DNA of 64,000 bases. Origin: B10-G9 sp963712165. GTDB taxonomy: Bacteria > Chloroflexota > Anaerolineae > Anaerolineales > UBA11858. Shown here piece after piece: positions 48,780-57,183 of the stretch. Each line of letters opens with the position of its first letter. Position 1 is the stretch's first letter. Position numbers and translations under genes: made by a program. The notes under the pieces were generated by a model. The model searched no databases. It saw only the letters and a list, made by a program, of their open reading frames with translations, and was not told the DNA's origin. Location of the stretch: assembly GCA_963712165.1 (NCBI GenBank), contig CAVQGY010000002.1:744001-808000 (forward strand), given 5' to 3'.

Positions 48780-49535
48780 ATGACAGATGTATTCATCTCC
48801 TATTCCCGCAAGGATATCGCCTTTGCCCGCTTGCTGCACGAAGCCCTGGTAGAGAACGGTCTGGAAACCTGGATCGACTGGCAGGACATCCCGCCCAGCG
48901 CGGACTGGCTGGCTGAGGTTTACGAAGCCATTGAGGCGGCGGACGCCTTCGTCTTCATCATCAGCGAGACCTCGCTGGCATCTGAGATCTGCGGGCTGGA
49001 GATCAACCACGCTAACAAACACAACAAGCGCCTGATCCCGATCGTGATCAAGGATGTCGAGGCGGAGAAGGTCCCCAGAGAATTGTCCGTGCTGAACTGG
49101 ATCTTCTTTGATAACGCCGGGGAGAAGTTTGCCGAGGCCATGGAGGACCTGGTGACGGCTATCACGGTGGATCAGGCCTGGGTTAAGGGGCACACCCGCT
49201 TCCAGAACAGGGCTCTGGACTGGGAGAGGAAGGAGCGGGATCATGGCGCCCTGTTGCGGGGAGCTGATCTGAGCGAGGCAGAAGCCTGGCTGGGAGGAAG
49301 TGCCGGGAAGGACCCGGGTCCGACCGCTTTGCAGACGGAGTACATCCTCAAGAGCCGGGAGGACGCCACCAGACGGGGGCGGAGGACATTGATGGGAGTG
49401 GGGGCAGCTCTGGTGGTGGCGATCGGGTTGGGAGTATTGGCCTGGACCCAGCGAAATATTGCTGTCTCTGAAGGGAACGCTAGAGCAACCCAGCAGTCTA
49501 TCGCGGAGGCTGCCAGCACCCAGGCTATCGAACAG
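48780..49535 (+). repeat. TIR-TM coding repeat, unit 2
   Basis: Second unit of the near-identical TIR-TM coding segment (unit 1 at 45810-46565). Downstream of 49535 the two genes are only distantly related and unit 2's gene turns visibly AT-richer. Confidence 0.85.
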
Positions 49536-51830
49536 TCAAATATTGCTTACTCAAGGTATCTTGGATCACAATCACTGGCTAAAAAATCCGATGAACTCGA
49601 TCTGGCACTTCTATTGGCTGTTGAAGCTTTGAATATGTCGCCTTCATCTGAGGCATTAGGCGGGTTAATTTCCTCTCTCAGTTCACGCGAGCATTTAGAA
49701 ACCATACTTGCGAAGGATAGCCAATCATTTGTTGAGGATATTGCATTGAGTCCCGATGATAAATATCTCGCAGTTAGTTATCTAGACCGATTAGGATATG
49801 GAGAATACTTATCAACGATAGAAGTTTATGATTTATCCAACAATCGTTTAGATTCGAAAATAGTGTTTTTGTTGCCAGAAGGAATTTCTTCTATCTGGGG
49901 TTTGAACTTTGTTAATGAAAATCAAAACTTGTTATTCTGTCAGACTGACGAGGATGAACAGGGCTGGTTAACATCCTGCTCATTGTGGGATCTTGAAGAT
50001 AATAGAGAATTGGAATCAGTCATTACGAACATGGATGACCGAGTTGAGTTTACTGATCATAGAAGCTTATCAAATGTTTTGAAGGCAAAGGAGCCGAGAT
50101 CGCAATCCAGTATGACCGTTAGTCCTGATGGTTCTTACTTTTCCATAAGCGATGTGAATAATAAGATATCAATCATTTCACTGGATGGTATGGGTGGGAG
50201 TTATTTGGACTTGGAAGGCCATGACAGCCAGGTTACTAGTGCAGCCTTTAACTCTGACAGCAGTATGCTGGCTACCGGTGACAGCGACGGGATGGTTATT
50301 CTCTGGGATGTAAGTGAAGGTATTCAGGCCAGCGAAAGGATTAAAGATCTCTGTGGAGAGGAGGATCCCTGCAGTGGAGGAGTAACCGGATTGGCTTACA
50401 GCCCTGATGGCTCACTTCTCCTGGCTGCGGGAGCCGGGAAGACTGTATTATTTGATCCAATGAATTTGACTGTGAAAAAGCGTCTGATGGGATATGAGAC
50501 ACAGGAAATCCGTGCTCATTTTACAAAGGAAGGTACACCGATCGCTTTTTATTACTTTAATGATTCCTATATGATTAGGAATGCAGAAACAGGCTTACTA
50601 ATTGGAGAAAAAATCAATACAAGTTATTTCTTGGGGACGATGCAAGACGAAATCCTGGATGTGAACAGGTTGAATTTGATTACTGCAAGTAAGTTGACTG
50701 ATGTAAGAGGTGCGTCAGTAAATATATTGAACTTTCTTCGAAGATATCCTGTTGAAGCCCAAATTCATACTGAGAGTGGGATTGAGACAGTAGCATACCA
50801 TCCAGATACGTCACGATTATTGCTAGCAGCTGGCGGATGTCATATCTACGAATCCGGGGAATGCGTTCAAGGAGAGGTTCGCATCTGGGATGGTGAGACA
50901 GGTGAACAGGTGGGAGAGCCATTGATTGGCCATACAAATAGGATTGAAGATATCGCCTTCAGCCCGGATGGAAAATTACTTGCTACTGCTTCTGCTGATT
51001 CAACGATTATTTTATGGGACTTTTTTAGTCGGAGCCCGATTGGTGATCCTCTCGTTGCTCACCAATCAAGTGTCAGTGGTATTGCGTTCAGCCCAGACGG
51101 AAGGCTGCTTGCTTCAGTGGGGACATTGTCCGAAGGCTCAGTGAGATTATGGGATCTGAGGAATGAACCTCCAACGAGTGACCTTCTCGGAAGTGATTAT
51201 GTTGATCTGGATGCTTATGACACGGTTGTATTCAGCCCAGATGGGAAGAAGCTTGTTGCTTGTGGAGAGGGGACGCAGGGCTCCAGGGTTACAGTCTGGG
51301 ATGTGGAAAGCCGGTCAATTCTATCCAACCTTGATACGGGCAAGGAAAATATCGCTGCAGATACGGCAGATTTTGTTCCAGATTCAAATATTCTCATTAC
51401 TGCGGGTTATGCTGGCATACGGATCTGGAATGACAATACGTTGATATCAGAGCCTTCATTAGGCAACATGGATCCTCCGAATATTGAGAGTATCGCTGTG
51501 AGTTCCGACGGAGTATTAATTGCGGTATTGCAGGATACTGGTGTTCAATCTAATAATTCGATCGCATTTTATGATGTAAATACCGGCCAGCAGATCGGAG
51601 ACTCAATTCAGTTACCTTCCAATGAGTTCATCATGATGGAAAATAGCAGGCTTGCTTTCAGTCCTGATGATACCCAATTGGCTGTGGCGGGTGATTTTGG
51701 CGTTCTGATCTGGGATATGAGGTTAGATAGCTGGATAGAGGCTGCATGTGAAATAGCTAACCGCAATCTCACGCCTGAGGAATGGAACACATTCCTGATC
51801 GATTTCCCATATCGGGAAACCTGCCCCTAG
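48780..51830 (+). CDS. TIR-TM-WD40 protein, copy 2
   Basis: 1016 residues. Residues 1-252 are almost the same as in copy 1 (TIR with Glu74 in SEICGLEI, linker, membrane helix about 204-223). The rest is a different, AT-richer WD40 region with fewer clear repeats, for example FNSDSSMLATGDSDGMVILWD, FSPDGKLLATASADSTIILWD and FSPDGRLLASVGTLSEGSVRLWD, and several irregular blades between them. The C-terminus LDSWIEAACEIANRNLTPEEWNTFL parallels that of copy 1 (LWIEIACDRAGRNMTQDEWTTYF). The start follows GGATGGAG. The pair suggests one signalling output attached to two different sensor faces. Confidence 0.88.
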   Translation: MTDVFISYSRKDIAFARLLHEALVENGLETWIDWQDIPPSADWLAEVYEAIEAADAFVFIISETSLASEICGLEINHANKHNKRLIPIVIKDVEAEKVPRELSVLNWIFFDNAGEKFAEAMEDLVTAITVDQAWVKGHTRFQNRALDWERKERDHGALLRGADLSEAEAWLGGSAGKDPGPTALQTEYILKSREDATRRGRRTLMGVGAALVVAIGLGVLAWTQRNIAVSEGNARATQQSIAEAASTQAIEQSNIAYSRYLGSQSLAKKSDELDLALLLAVEALNMSPSSEALGGLISSLSSREHLETILAKDSQSFVEDIALSPDDKYLAVSYLDRLGYGEYLSTIEVYDLSNNRLDSKIVFLLPEGISSIWGLNFVNENQNLLFCQTDEDEQGWLTSCSLWDLEDNRELESVITNMDDRVEFTDHRSLSNVLKAKEPRSQSSMTVSPDGSYFSISDVNNKISIISLDGMGGSYLDLEGHDSQVTSAAFNSDSSMLATGDSDGMVILWDVSEGIQASERIKDLCGEEDPCSGGVTGLAYSPDGSLLLAAGAGKTVLFDPMNLTVKKRLMGYETQEIRAHFTKEGTPIAFYYFNDSYMIRNAETGLLIGEKINTSYFLGTMQDEILDVNRLNLITASKLTDVRGASVNILNFLRRYPVEAQIHTESGIETVAYHPDTSRLLLAAGGCHIYESGECVQGEVRIWDGETGEQVGEPLIGHTNRIEDIAFSPDGKLLATASADSTIILWDFFSRSPIGDPLVAHQSSVSGIAFSPDGRLLASVGTLSEGSVRLWDLRNEPPTSDLLGSDYVDLDAYDTVVFSPDGKKLVACGEGTQGSRVTVWDVESRSILSNLDTGKENIAADTADFVPDSNILITAGYAGIRIWNDNTLISEPSLGNMDPPNIESIAVSSDGVLIAVLQDTGVQSNNSIAFYDVNTGQQIGDSIQLPSNEFIMMENSRLAFSPDDTQLAVAGDFGVLIWDMRLDSWIEAACEIANRNLTPEEWNTFLIDFPYRETCP

Positions 51831-51850
51831 TATCTATTTGCTTGAGTGCT

Positions 51851-52010
51851 TTACTGGAATTCAATCTGAATCCCTGCCCGGGCCAACAGCCGCGGCAGGC
51901 CGCGGATGAACTCGCGGTTCTATTCCCGCTCCCTTTCCGGGATCTCATCCCAGGATAGCAGGTGTTTTGCATCGCATCTAGGAACTGGTGAATAGCCGAA
52001 TCTGGACCCC
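51851..52010 (-). pseudogene. Remnant of a RyR-domain gene
   Basis: Reading the minus strand in one frame from about 52010 to the TAA at 51853-51851 gives FGYSPVPRCDAKHLLSWDEI, then PERERE, a stop (TAG, 51922-51920), NREFIRGLPRLLARAGIQIE and FQ. This lines up with the C-terminal RyR domain of the channel-like protein nearby (LVPWEELPE..., FIKGLPRLLVRAGFQIERG). The domain's start is missing and a stop interrupts it, so it is a decayed fragment. It lies directly after the stop of the third TIR gene and next to the end of TIR copy 2. Confidence 0.75.
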
Positions 52011-52016
52011 GGTTGA

Positions 52017-53159
52017 TTATCTGGATTTAACTTGAATATTCGAAAAAGTGATTTCACCGTCTAACCAGTATTTGAATAGGCCGATCCTGCCGCTGGGGCT
52101 GATTTCCTCCGGATCGAAAAAGGTCGAAAGGACTTTTTCCCCATTCACGGACATAATTACCATATCATCGATCACTTCGACTATTAGCGCATACTCTCTT
52201 TCAGAAGGGTTTTCATGCAGGGCATAGGTCAAGAATTCAGCATCAAACGGGGAATGTTTGTCAATATAATATCCATCCCAGTGAACACAAAAATATAGGT
52301 TGCCATGGGTTTCCATCGTGCCATCCCCGAAGAGGACCAGGCAGCCTGTATTCTGGCTTGGGATCGAATTTTGAGCTTCCTCAAGGCTAAGATCAAGAGC
52401 CTCCACCGAACTTCTCATCACCAGGCTTACTGTCATATCACCCTGATAAGTTTCTGTAGACCAGGCATAAACATCTGAATTGCGCTGGTCGATCGCGGTA
52501 AATTGGTTCTCTCCAGTCAGGTCCCAATTTTGGGGATTCGGGAATATAAAAGATACTGGCTGCCAATCCATCTCTGTCGCTGATTCTGCTTCCAACCCCA
52601 GACTGTTCATTAAAAACCAGACACCGCCCGCCACGAGCACCAGAGCTGCCAAGCCAATCAAAATCGATGCCCATAAAGGCAATCGAGAGCGCTTATGGGA
52701 AGGTGTCTCTTTTAATGACAATGTCTCTTTGATGGAGGGGATATTTTCTTCAGCTTCAATAGACAGTAAGGCTTGAACTGAAACAGTGATTTTCTCCAGG
52801 TGCCGTTCCAGGGGCGGCGTTAAAGCATCGAGCCAATGGAGTGACTTGACATAATAACGCATGGCATCCGTGGGTTCGATATCTTCTATCCGAATGGGGA
52901 TGATAGGAATCCCATTATCGGCAGCGATCTCCAACTCACGAATCACCTGAGCAGAGTTATTGGATCCTTTCGATAGTAGAAGAATGAATATTTTGCTGTT
53001 TTCAATTGCTTTATCGAGCGCAGCGCCGTAATGTGTTCCCGGGGGCACATCCCTGGGTGCGATCCAGCAGCGGATGTTCTTTCTCTCTAAAGTACCGCAA
53101 ACCGCATCGGCAATGGTTTTGTCCTTGGATGAGTGGCTGATAAAAGCATCGTGAGCCAT
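52017..53159 (-). CDS. TIR-TM protein with C-terminal lectin-like domain (third TIR gene)
   Basis: 380 residues; GGAGG precedes the ATG. TIR domain 1-130 (HDAFISHSSKDKTIADAVCGTL ... RCWIAPRDVPPG), only distantly related to the two other TIRs. The glutamate of the catalytic motif is kept as Glu75 (SAQVIRELE) but the usual cysteine is Val72. A linker with repeated KET motifs leads to one membrane helix (about 161-184) preceded by KRSRL, so the TIR faces the cytoplasm. The external part (about 195-380) looks like a concanavalin/LamG-type or DUF1080 beta-sandwich (YALIVEVIDDMVIMSVNGEKV, GRIGLFKYWLDGEITFSNIQV). Confidence 0.82.
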   Translation of the reverse strand: MAHDAFISHSSKDKTIADAVCGTLERKNIRCWIAPRDVPPGTHYGAALDKAIENSKIFILLLSKGSNNSAQVIRELEIAADNGIPIIPIRIEDIEPTDAMRYYVKSLHWLDALTPPLERHLEKITVSVQALLSIEAEENIPSIKETLSLKETPSHKRSRLPLWASILIGLAALVLVAGGVWFLMNSLGLEAESATEMDWQPVSFIFPNPQNWDLTGENQFTAIDQRNSDVYAWSTETYQGDMTVSLVMRSSVEALDLSLEEAQNSIPSQNTGCLVLFGDGTMETHGNLYFCVHWDGYYIDKHSPFDAEFLTYALHENPSEREYALIVEVIDDMVIMSVNGEKVLSTFFDPEEISPSGRIGLFKYWLDGEITFSNIQVKSR

Positions 53160-53258
53160 GTGAGTTTTTCCTCCAGATCAAGATAAGTCTATTCCCAGTA
53201 GTTCAACCTTATCATTATGGTCAAATCGTATTCCAAAGATACTCTCCAGGCGATAAGA

Positions 53259-55016
53259 TCATCCTCTTTCGATTTGAAATCCTGCCCGGACCAATAAGCG
53301 GGGCAAGCCCTTGATGAATGTTATATTCTTGTCCTTATCCATCTCTGGCAACTCTTCCCAGGGGACCAGGCTGGGATTGGTCTTCTTTATGGAATCCTTC
53401 TCTGGTCCGTATCTCCAGCCTTCCTCTATCTTTTCGCGGTACCAGTGCTCATGCTCCATTTCAGCCATGATGAGAACTTCGTCCCTGCCACTCTCGCTAT
53501 TTGGGAAAGTAAACTCATCTGCATCCCAATCCCGGAGGGGAGCGATCCGGTATCCTGTGGCAGCCAGCATGAGCGGGATGCGGTCTGCCTGTTGGCGGTT
53601 CTTTTCTTTCAAATATTCTGAGAGTTCATCCCAAACAACCAAAGCGTCATCTTCCACCGCCGCCTGCCTGCTGTTTTCCAGATAAACTCCATGAAGATTG
53701 CGGGCCAGAACCTCATGAGTTCCGCGTTGAAGCAACTCTGCTGTGCAGGTTTGGTCAAGCAGGTCAAAAATCCGTAAATTGTCGGAACCGGCATTTTTAG
53801 TTTCTGTGTTTCCGACCAACTGAGCCAGACCGCCGCTTTCAACCATGCGCATAACAATTGGAACCTGATAATTCCGGAGCTGATTATTCAGCCTGAGCCC
53901 GGTCTGTAAACTCAAGGTTTCATCATCAAAGCAGATATAAGCCTGGTCAAGCCCACACTGGCTCTTTTCTAGAAAATGTTCTGCGATCCTGTCGAAATCA
54001 CCCGATGTGATTTCCATATCCAGGGTATTAAAGACCCCCAGATTTTCCAGCCGGGGATGCTGGATAAAAAGAGCGGCCAGTTTTTTATTAGCATCCATAT
54101 CAATCAGAGTGAAATTTATTTTTTTGTATGGGTCCGGTCCATGGAGCTTCCAACCCCGGGCTGTTTCCAGTACCACCTGCTGACCCATCTTTCCCAAACC
54201 TGCTACCAGAACATGCGGAGGTCGATCTGTGTTCAGATCTGTCCAGGGAGGATTGCTTTGCACCATGAGGTGGGCTCCGCGACCAAAGATATTGAAAAGA
54301 TCCAGTCGAAAGTGTGGATATAAATGAGACTGCAGCTCTTTTTCCCGCAGCAACCTCCACAACTGGGCATCAAAGATATGGATGGTGCAGGCCAGACAGC
54401 CGATTTTGCGAACCCGGGAAATGGTCTCTGCGATTACAGCAACCTCGGCATTATTCCCGTCATCCCCCAGGACCGAGATCAGGGTAGTTGCCCGATTCAG
54501 CCTGACTTTTTCCATTAAATCCGGGTCCCTGGCATCCCCCAGGATAACAATTCCTCCCAAAGAGCGGATATTCCCAATCCAGTCGTTTCCTTCATCAACT
54601 TCAATGACAACTACTTGATTACCGCTCTGGAGAAACTGGCTTGCCAGCCTGTATCCTTTTCTACCAAGACCACAGATGATGATATGATCCTGCAGAAACC
54701 ACAACCGGACCCGGTCAGTTTGCTGAATGAAGATGGTAGTAAATGCCAGGAAAGCTGTATAAGCGGTTACTGCAGGAACTAAAAAACGAGCGACTTGAAG
54801 CTCCCAGCTAATAGGCGGCGGCACAGCTCCTGAATTCAATGAAATCAATCCCAGAGTCAGATAAAGATTATCCAGGAAAGTCCTTTTCACCTCAAGTGCC
54901 AGGCTGTTTTTCCAGAAACCAATATACCCAAAAAACAATGATATCAATCCGAGCAGGATGATAATGAACCAGCTATAGTCCGCCCATATATTCCGCAGCA
55001 GTTTTCCTTTCCTCAT
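53259..55016 (-). CDS. Channel-like protein: two TM helices, two RCK (TrkA-N) domains, C-terminal RyR domain
   Basis: 585 residues from ATG 55016 (GGAG seven bases upstream; a TTG at 55028 is the alternative). Membrane helices at about 15-35 and 78-98 flank a short re-entrant-like segment (LDNLYLTLGLISLNSG) that lacks the GYG filter of K+ channels. The first Rossmann/RCK unit is HIIICGLGRKGYRLASQFL...VVVIEVDEG, the second HVLVAGLGKMGQQVVLETA...FTLIDMDAN. The C-terminal RyR domain is about 515-580: EHEHWYREKIEEGWRYGPEK, KTNPSLVPWEELPE, then FIKGLPRLLVRAG. A ligand-gated membrane effector is the natural reading; RCK or RyR would sense the ligand. Confidence 0.8.
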   Translation of the reverse strand: MRKGKLLRNIWADYSWFIIILLGLISLFFGYIGFWKNSLALEVKRTFLDNLYLTLGLISLNSGAVPPPISWELQVARFLVPAVTAYTAFLAFTTIFIQQTDRVRLWFLQDHIIICGLGRKGYRLASQFLQSGNQVVVIEVDEGNDWIGNIRSLGGIVILGDARDPDLMEKVRLNRATTLISVLGDDGNNAEVAVIAETISRVRKIGCLACTIHIFDAQLWRLLREKELQSHLYPHFRLDLFNIFGRGAHLMVQSNPPWTDLNTDRPPHVLVAGLGKMGQQVVLETARGWKLHGPDPYKKINFTLIDMDANKKLAALFIQHPRLENLGVFNTLDMEITSGDFDRIAEHFLEKSQCGLDQAYICFDDETLSLQTGLRLNNQLRNYQVPIVMRMVESGGLAQLVGNTETKNAGSDNLRIFDLLDQTCTAELLQRGTHEVLARNLHGVYLENSRQAAVEDDALVVWDELSEYLKEKNRQQADRIPLMLAATGYRIAPLRDWDADEFTFPNSESGRDEVLIMAEMEHEHWYREKIEEGWRYGPEKDSIKKTNPSLVPWEELPEMDKDKNITFIKGLPRLLVRAGFQIERG

Positions 55017-55071
55017 TGATTTCTCCAAATCGGTATGGTTTCACTTGATCGTTTTGCAAGATGCTGGTTAT

Positions 55072-56121
55072 TCAATCTTTATAGGATTCAGGCAATCTCC
55101 TGGTGATAATTGGCCTGCTAGGTGGTGATTTCTCTTGCACATATACTGCCATGCCAATCTTGCCAAGCAATACCGGTATATTTCGAATCGTATCGCGGTC
55201 CAGGTCTTTGATCTCTTCGCTGAGTTGACTATAGGGGACAAGATGGGGACTGACTTTGTTTTCAACATCCTTGATATCACCAAAGGTCCATCCATATCCT
55301 AAGCGTTCATGTATCCATTCATCGTGTTCAAATTCCGCAAGGAATTCCACAACCTCATCAGGTATTTCATTAATAACGTCACCTGCCGATTCTTCCGGGC
55401 GGATTTCCCACCCTATGAGATCCAATTTCTTTTCAATACCCCGGGCTTGGCGCAAATTGGAATATTTCAGAGAGTCAGGTAGATCGGAGAAATTCGGATG
55501 GGCTAGAGGTTTATCAGGATAGAGTTCAAGCTGTCGTTGATTATAGAGGTCATGGATAACAACAGCCAACTTTTCCAGGTTGCCCAGCAACTGGCGAGGG
55601 GCGATGTCATCCTCCTGGTCAATCAGACCAGCGGTGGACAACAGCGTATTTCGCATTTCACATTTAACGGAAAAGCCATCCCTAAAAAGAGCATCCATGT
55701 CAAGCAGTTTTGAGAGAGTAGCTGCCTTATCAATGGAAAATTGTTCAGGAAGGGGAGTATCCTTGTCAAGATAGGTCACTTCCAGGCGATTTTCGGTAAT
55801 CAACAGGGATGCTTCTTCCGCCAAATTGCGCTTTTTATCCAAAATCCCATAGGGAGTCCGGTTCCATTCCTGCAGTTCGTCACAGAGTATCAGAAGATAG
55901 GCAATGGGATGCTCCTCTGGGGAAAGGGAATCCTTGTTAAAGGGAGGTTTCATGAGCACGTTCTTATAGTAATTGTGGAGTAAGATAGCGCTGGCGCTGT
56001 CCAATAAGGGATAGAAGAAGTACTCTGGTTTATAGTTGCAGCTTTGAATGAGAAAGCCATACCACCTGAGGACGATGATAGCGCTGTAATATCCATGATC
56101 GATAAATCCATGTTCGGCCAT
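55072..56121 (-). CDS. C-terminal half of an HD-phosphohydrolase/RyR protein (frameshifted)
   Basis: 349 residues as drawn. The first part is the second half of an HD domain: EHGFIDHGYYSAIIVLRWYG (histidine and DHG), then EHPIAYLLILCDELQEWNR carrying the final metal-binding aspartate. A RyR domain closes the protein at about 262-335: FEHDEWIHERLGYGWTFGDI, KVSPHLVPYSQLSEEIKDLD. The apparent start Met sits inside the HD domain; a one-base indel near 56137 separates this frame from the upstream one. With it repaired the product would be about 600 residues. It lies 56 bases upstream of the channel-like gene on the same strand, so they are probably co-transcribed. Confidence 0.75.
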   Translation of the reverse strand: MAEHGFIDHGYYSAIIVLRWYGFLIQSCNYKPEYFFYPLLDSASAILLHNYYKNVLMKPPFNKDSLSPEEHPIAYLLILCDELQEWNRTPYGILDKKRNLAEEASLLITENRLEVTYLDKDTPLPEQFSIDKAATLSKLLDMDALFRDGFSVKCEMRNTLLSTAGLIDQEDDIAPRQLLGNLEKLAVVIHDLYNQRQLELYPDKPLAHPNFSDLPDSLKYSNLRQARGIEKKLDLIGWEIRPEESAGDVINEIPDEVVEFLAEFEHDEWIHERLGYGWTFGDIKDVENKVSPHLVPYSQLSEEIKDLDRDTIRNIPVLLGKIGMAVYVQEKSPPSRPIITRRLPESYKD

Positions 56122-56875
56122 GATGGCAGGAAATGCTATCCAGCGCAGTTTTCACAGCCTTCAAATCAACTCCCAATGAGAGATGAAGCTTGTGAGCCAA
56201 TAGATCATTAGGTTTCTGGAGATCCAGATCAGCAAAACCAGGATGGCTATCCATATAGGATTTAATGAAGTCTCCCTTAGGGATGATTTCCGCGATGGTG
56301 TTAAAATCCTCAAAATTGTCAAACTCCAGGCGTGTTTTAACCTGGCCTTGTTTGTCCACCTCGGTAGCAAAACTGATGAATTTATTGATCTGTTTTCCGA
56401 TGATCTCCACCGGGTAACCGACGTCATGAAACAGGGAAGCGATCCCCCAGCGGTAGAAAAACTCCTCATGCTTCGTGTCGTAAGAAAAAGCGTACTTGGA
56501 TTTATCGAGATTGGCGGCATCAAAGGCAGCCCGGAACCTGGCGTTTTGGGAATAGATGCAAAGGCCGAGGATGAAGACATTCACGGAATGCACATAGTGA
56601 TCCCGCTGCTTGTCGATCAGAGTCGAAGCTCTTTCCTCATAACTGAGCAGCACATCCAGTAGATCGATAAATGGATTGCTATCGCCTTCTAATGTGATCC
56701 GGTAGCTGTCAAAAAAGGATCTATAAACGCCAAAAGCGGTATCCTTGGTTTCATCCTCCAAAAACCCGATCACCGCCTGACTCAGATAGGCTTTGTAGCT
56801 GTGTCCTCTGGACAGGTCCTCAAAGACCTCGAGCTCATTAAAAAAATCATTTATGTAATTGACGAAATTGTCCAT
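56030..56875 (-). CDS. N-terminal half of an HD-phosphohydrolase/RyR protein (frameshifted)
   Basis: 281 residues as drawn; the last about 35 (from SCHHGRTW) are out-of-frame sequence. The HD-type metal motif is visible: His93/His96 in RDHYVHSVNVF and His150-Asp151 in ASLFHDVGYPVE. The reading frame leaves the homologous path at LDSI, where dropping one A (about 56137) gives LDAFPAIMAEHGFIDHG and continues in the next frame. HD enzymes hydrolyse phosphodiesters or nucleotides. First gene of the minus-strand HD-RyR / RCK-RyR / TIR block, beginning about 310 bases from rnpB. Confidence 0.75.
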   Translation of the reverse strand: MDNFVNYINDFFNELEVFEDLSRGHSYKAYLSQAVIGFLEDETKDTAFGVYRSFFDSYRITLEGDSNPFIDLLDVLLSYEERASTLIDKQRDHYVHSVNVFILGLCIYSQNARFRAAFDAANLDKSKYAFSYDTKHEEFFYRWGIASLFHDVGYPVEIIGKQINKFISFATEVDKQGQVKTRLEFDNFEDFNTIAEIIPKGDFIKSYMDSHPGFADLDLQKPNDLLAHKLHLSLGVDLKAVKTALDSISCHHGRTWIYRSWILQRYHRPQVVWLSHSKLQL

Positions 56876-57183
56876 TATCTGTCCGCCTGTTTCCGTTAAA
56901 TGCCAGCAATGAAGCGACGCTTACATTATAATCTGCTGACTCGGTCATGAGGGGAGAACTGTGTTCCAACCTACCAATTCGTAAGGCGGACTTATCCAGG
57001 TGTGAGTGCAGCCTGGGTCAGGGGACGGGCTTAGAGGCAGAAATGAGAGGATTCAGTACGTTCTGAAAGGGTGAGAGTGGAAAATGTATCAGACCAGGCC
57101 TGATGGCGTTCCTCCAGCAGCGGTATAGATACTTACTAATAGTATTCTCTCATTTTCAATCTTTAATATTCAATCTTCAATTG
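56876..57183. other. Gene-free region between the HD-RyR gene and rnpB
   Basis: About 308 bases without a gene. It holds a minus-strand TATAAT (56930-56925) about 50 bases before the HD-RyR start, without a clear -35, and near 57150-57185 the AT-rich word ATTCAATCTTCAATTGAAT in inverted form, related to the repeats at 31422 and 59113. Confidence 0.5.

Noticed and set aside
51769..51972. 67-codon minus-strand frame between the TIR genes
   Set aside because: The homologous RyR sequence is in a different frame of the same strand; this frame has no family resemblance.
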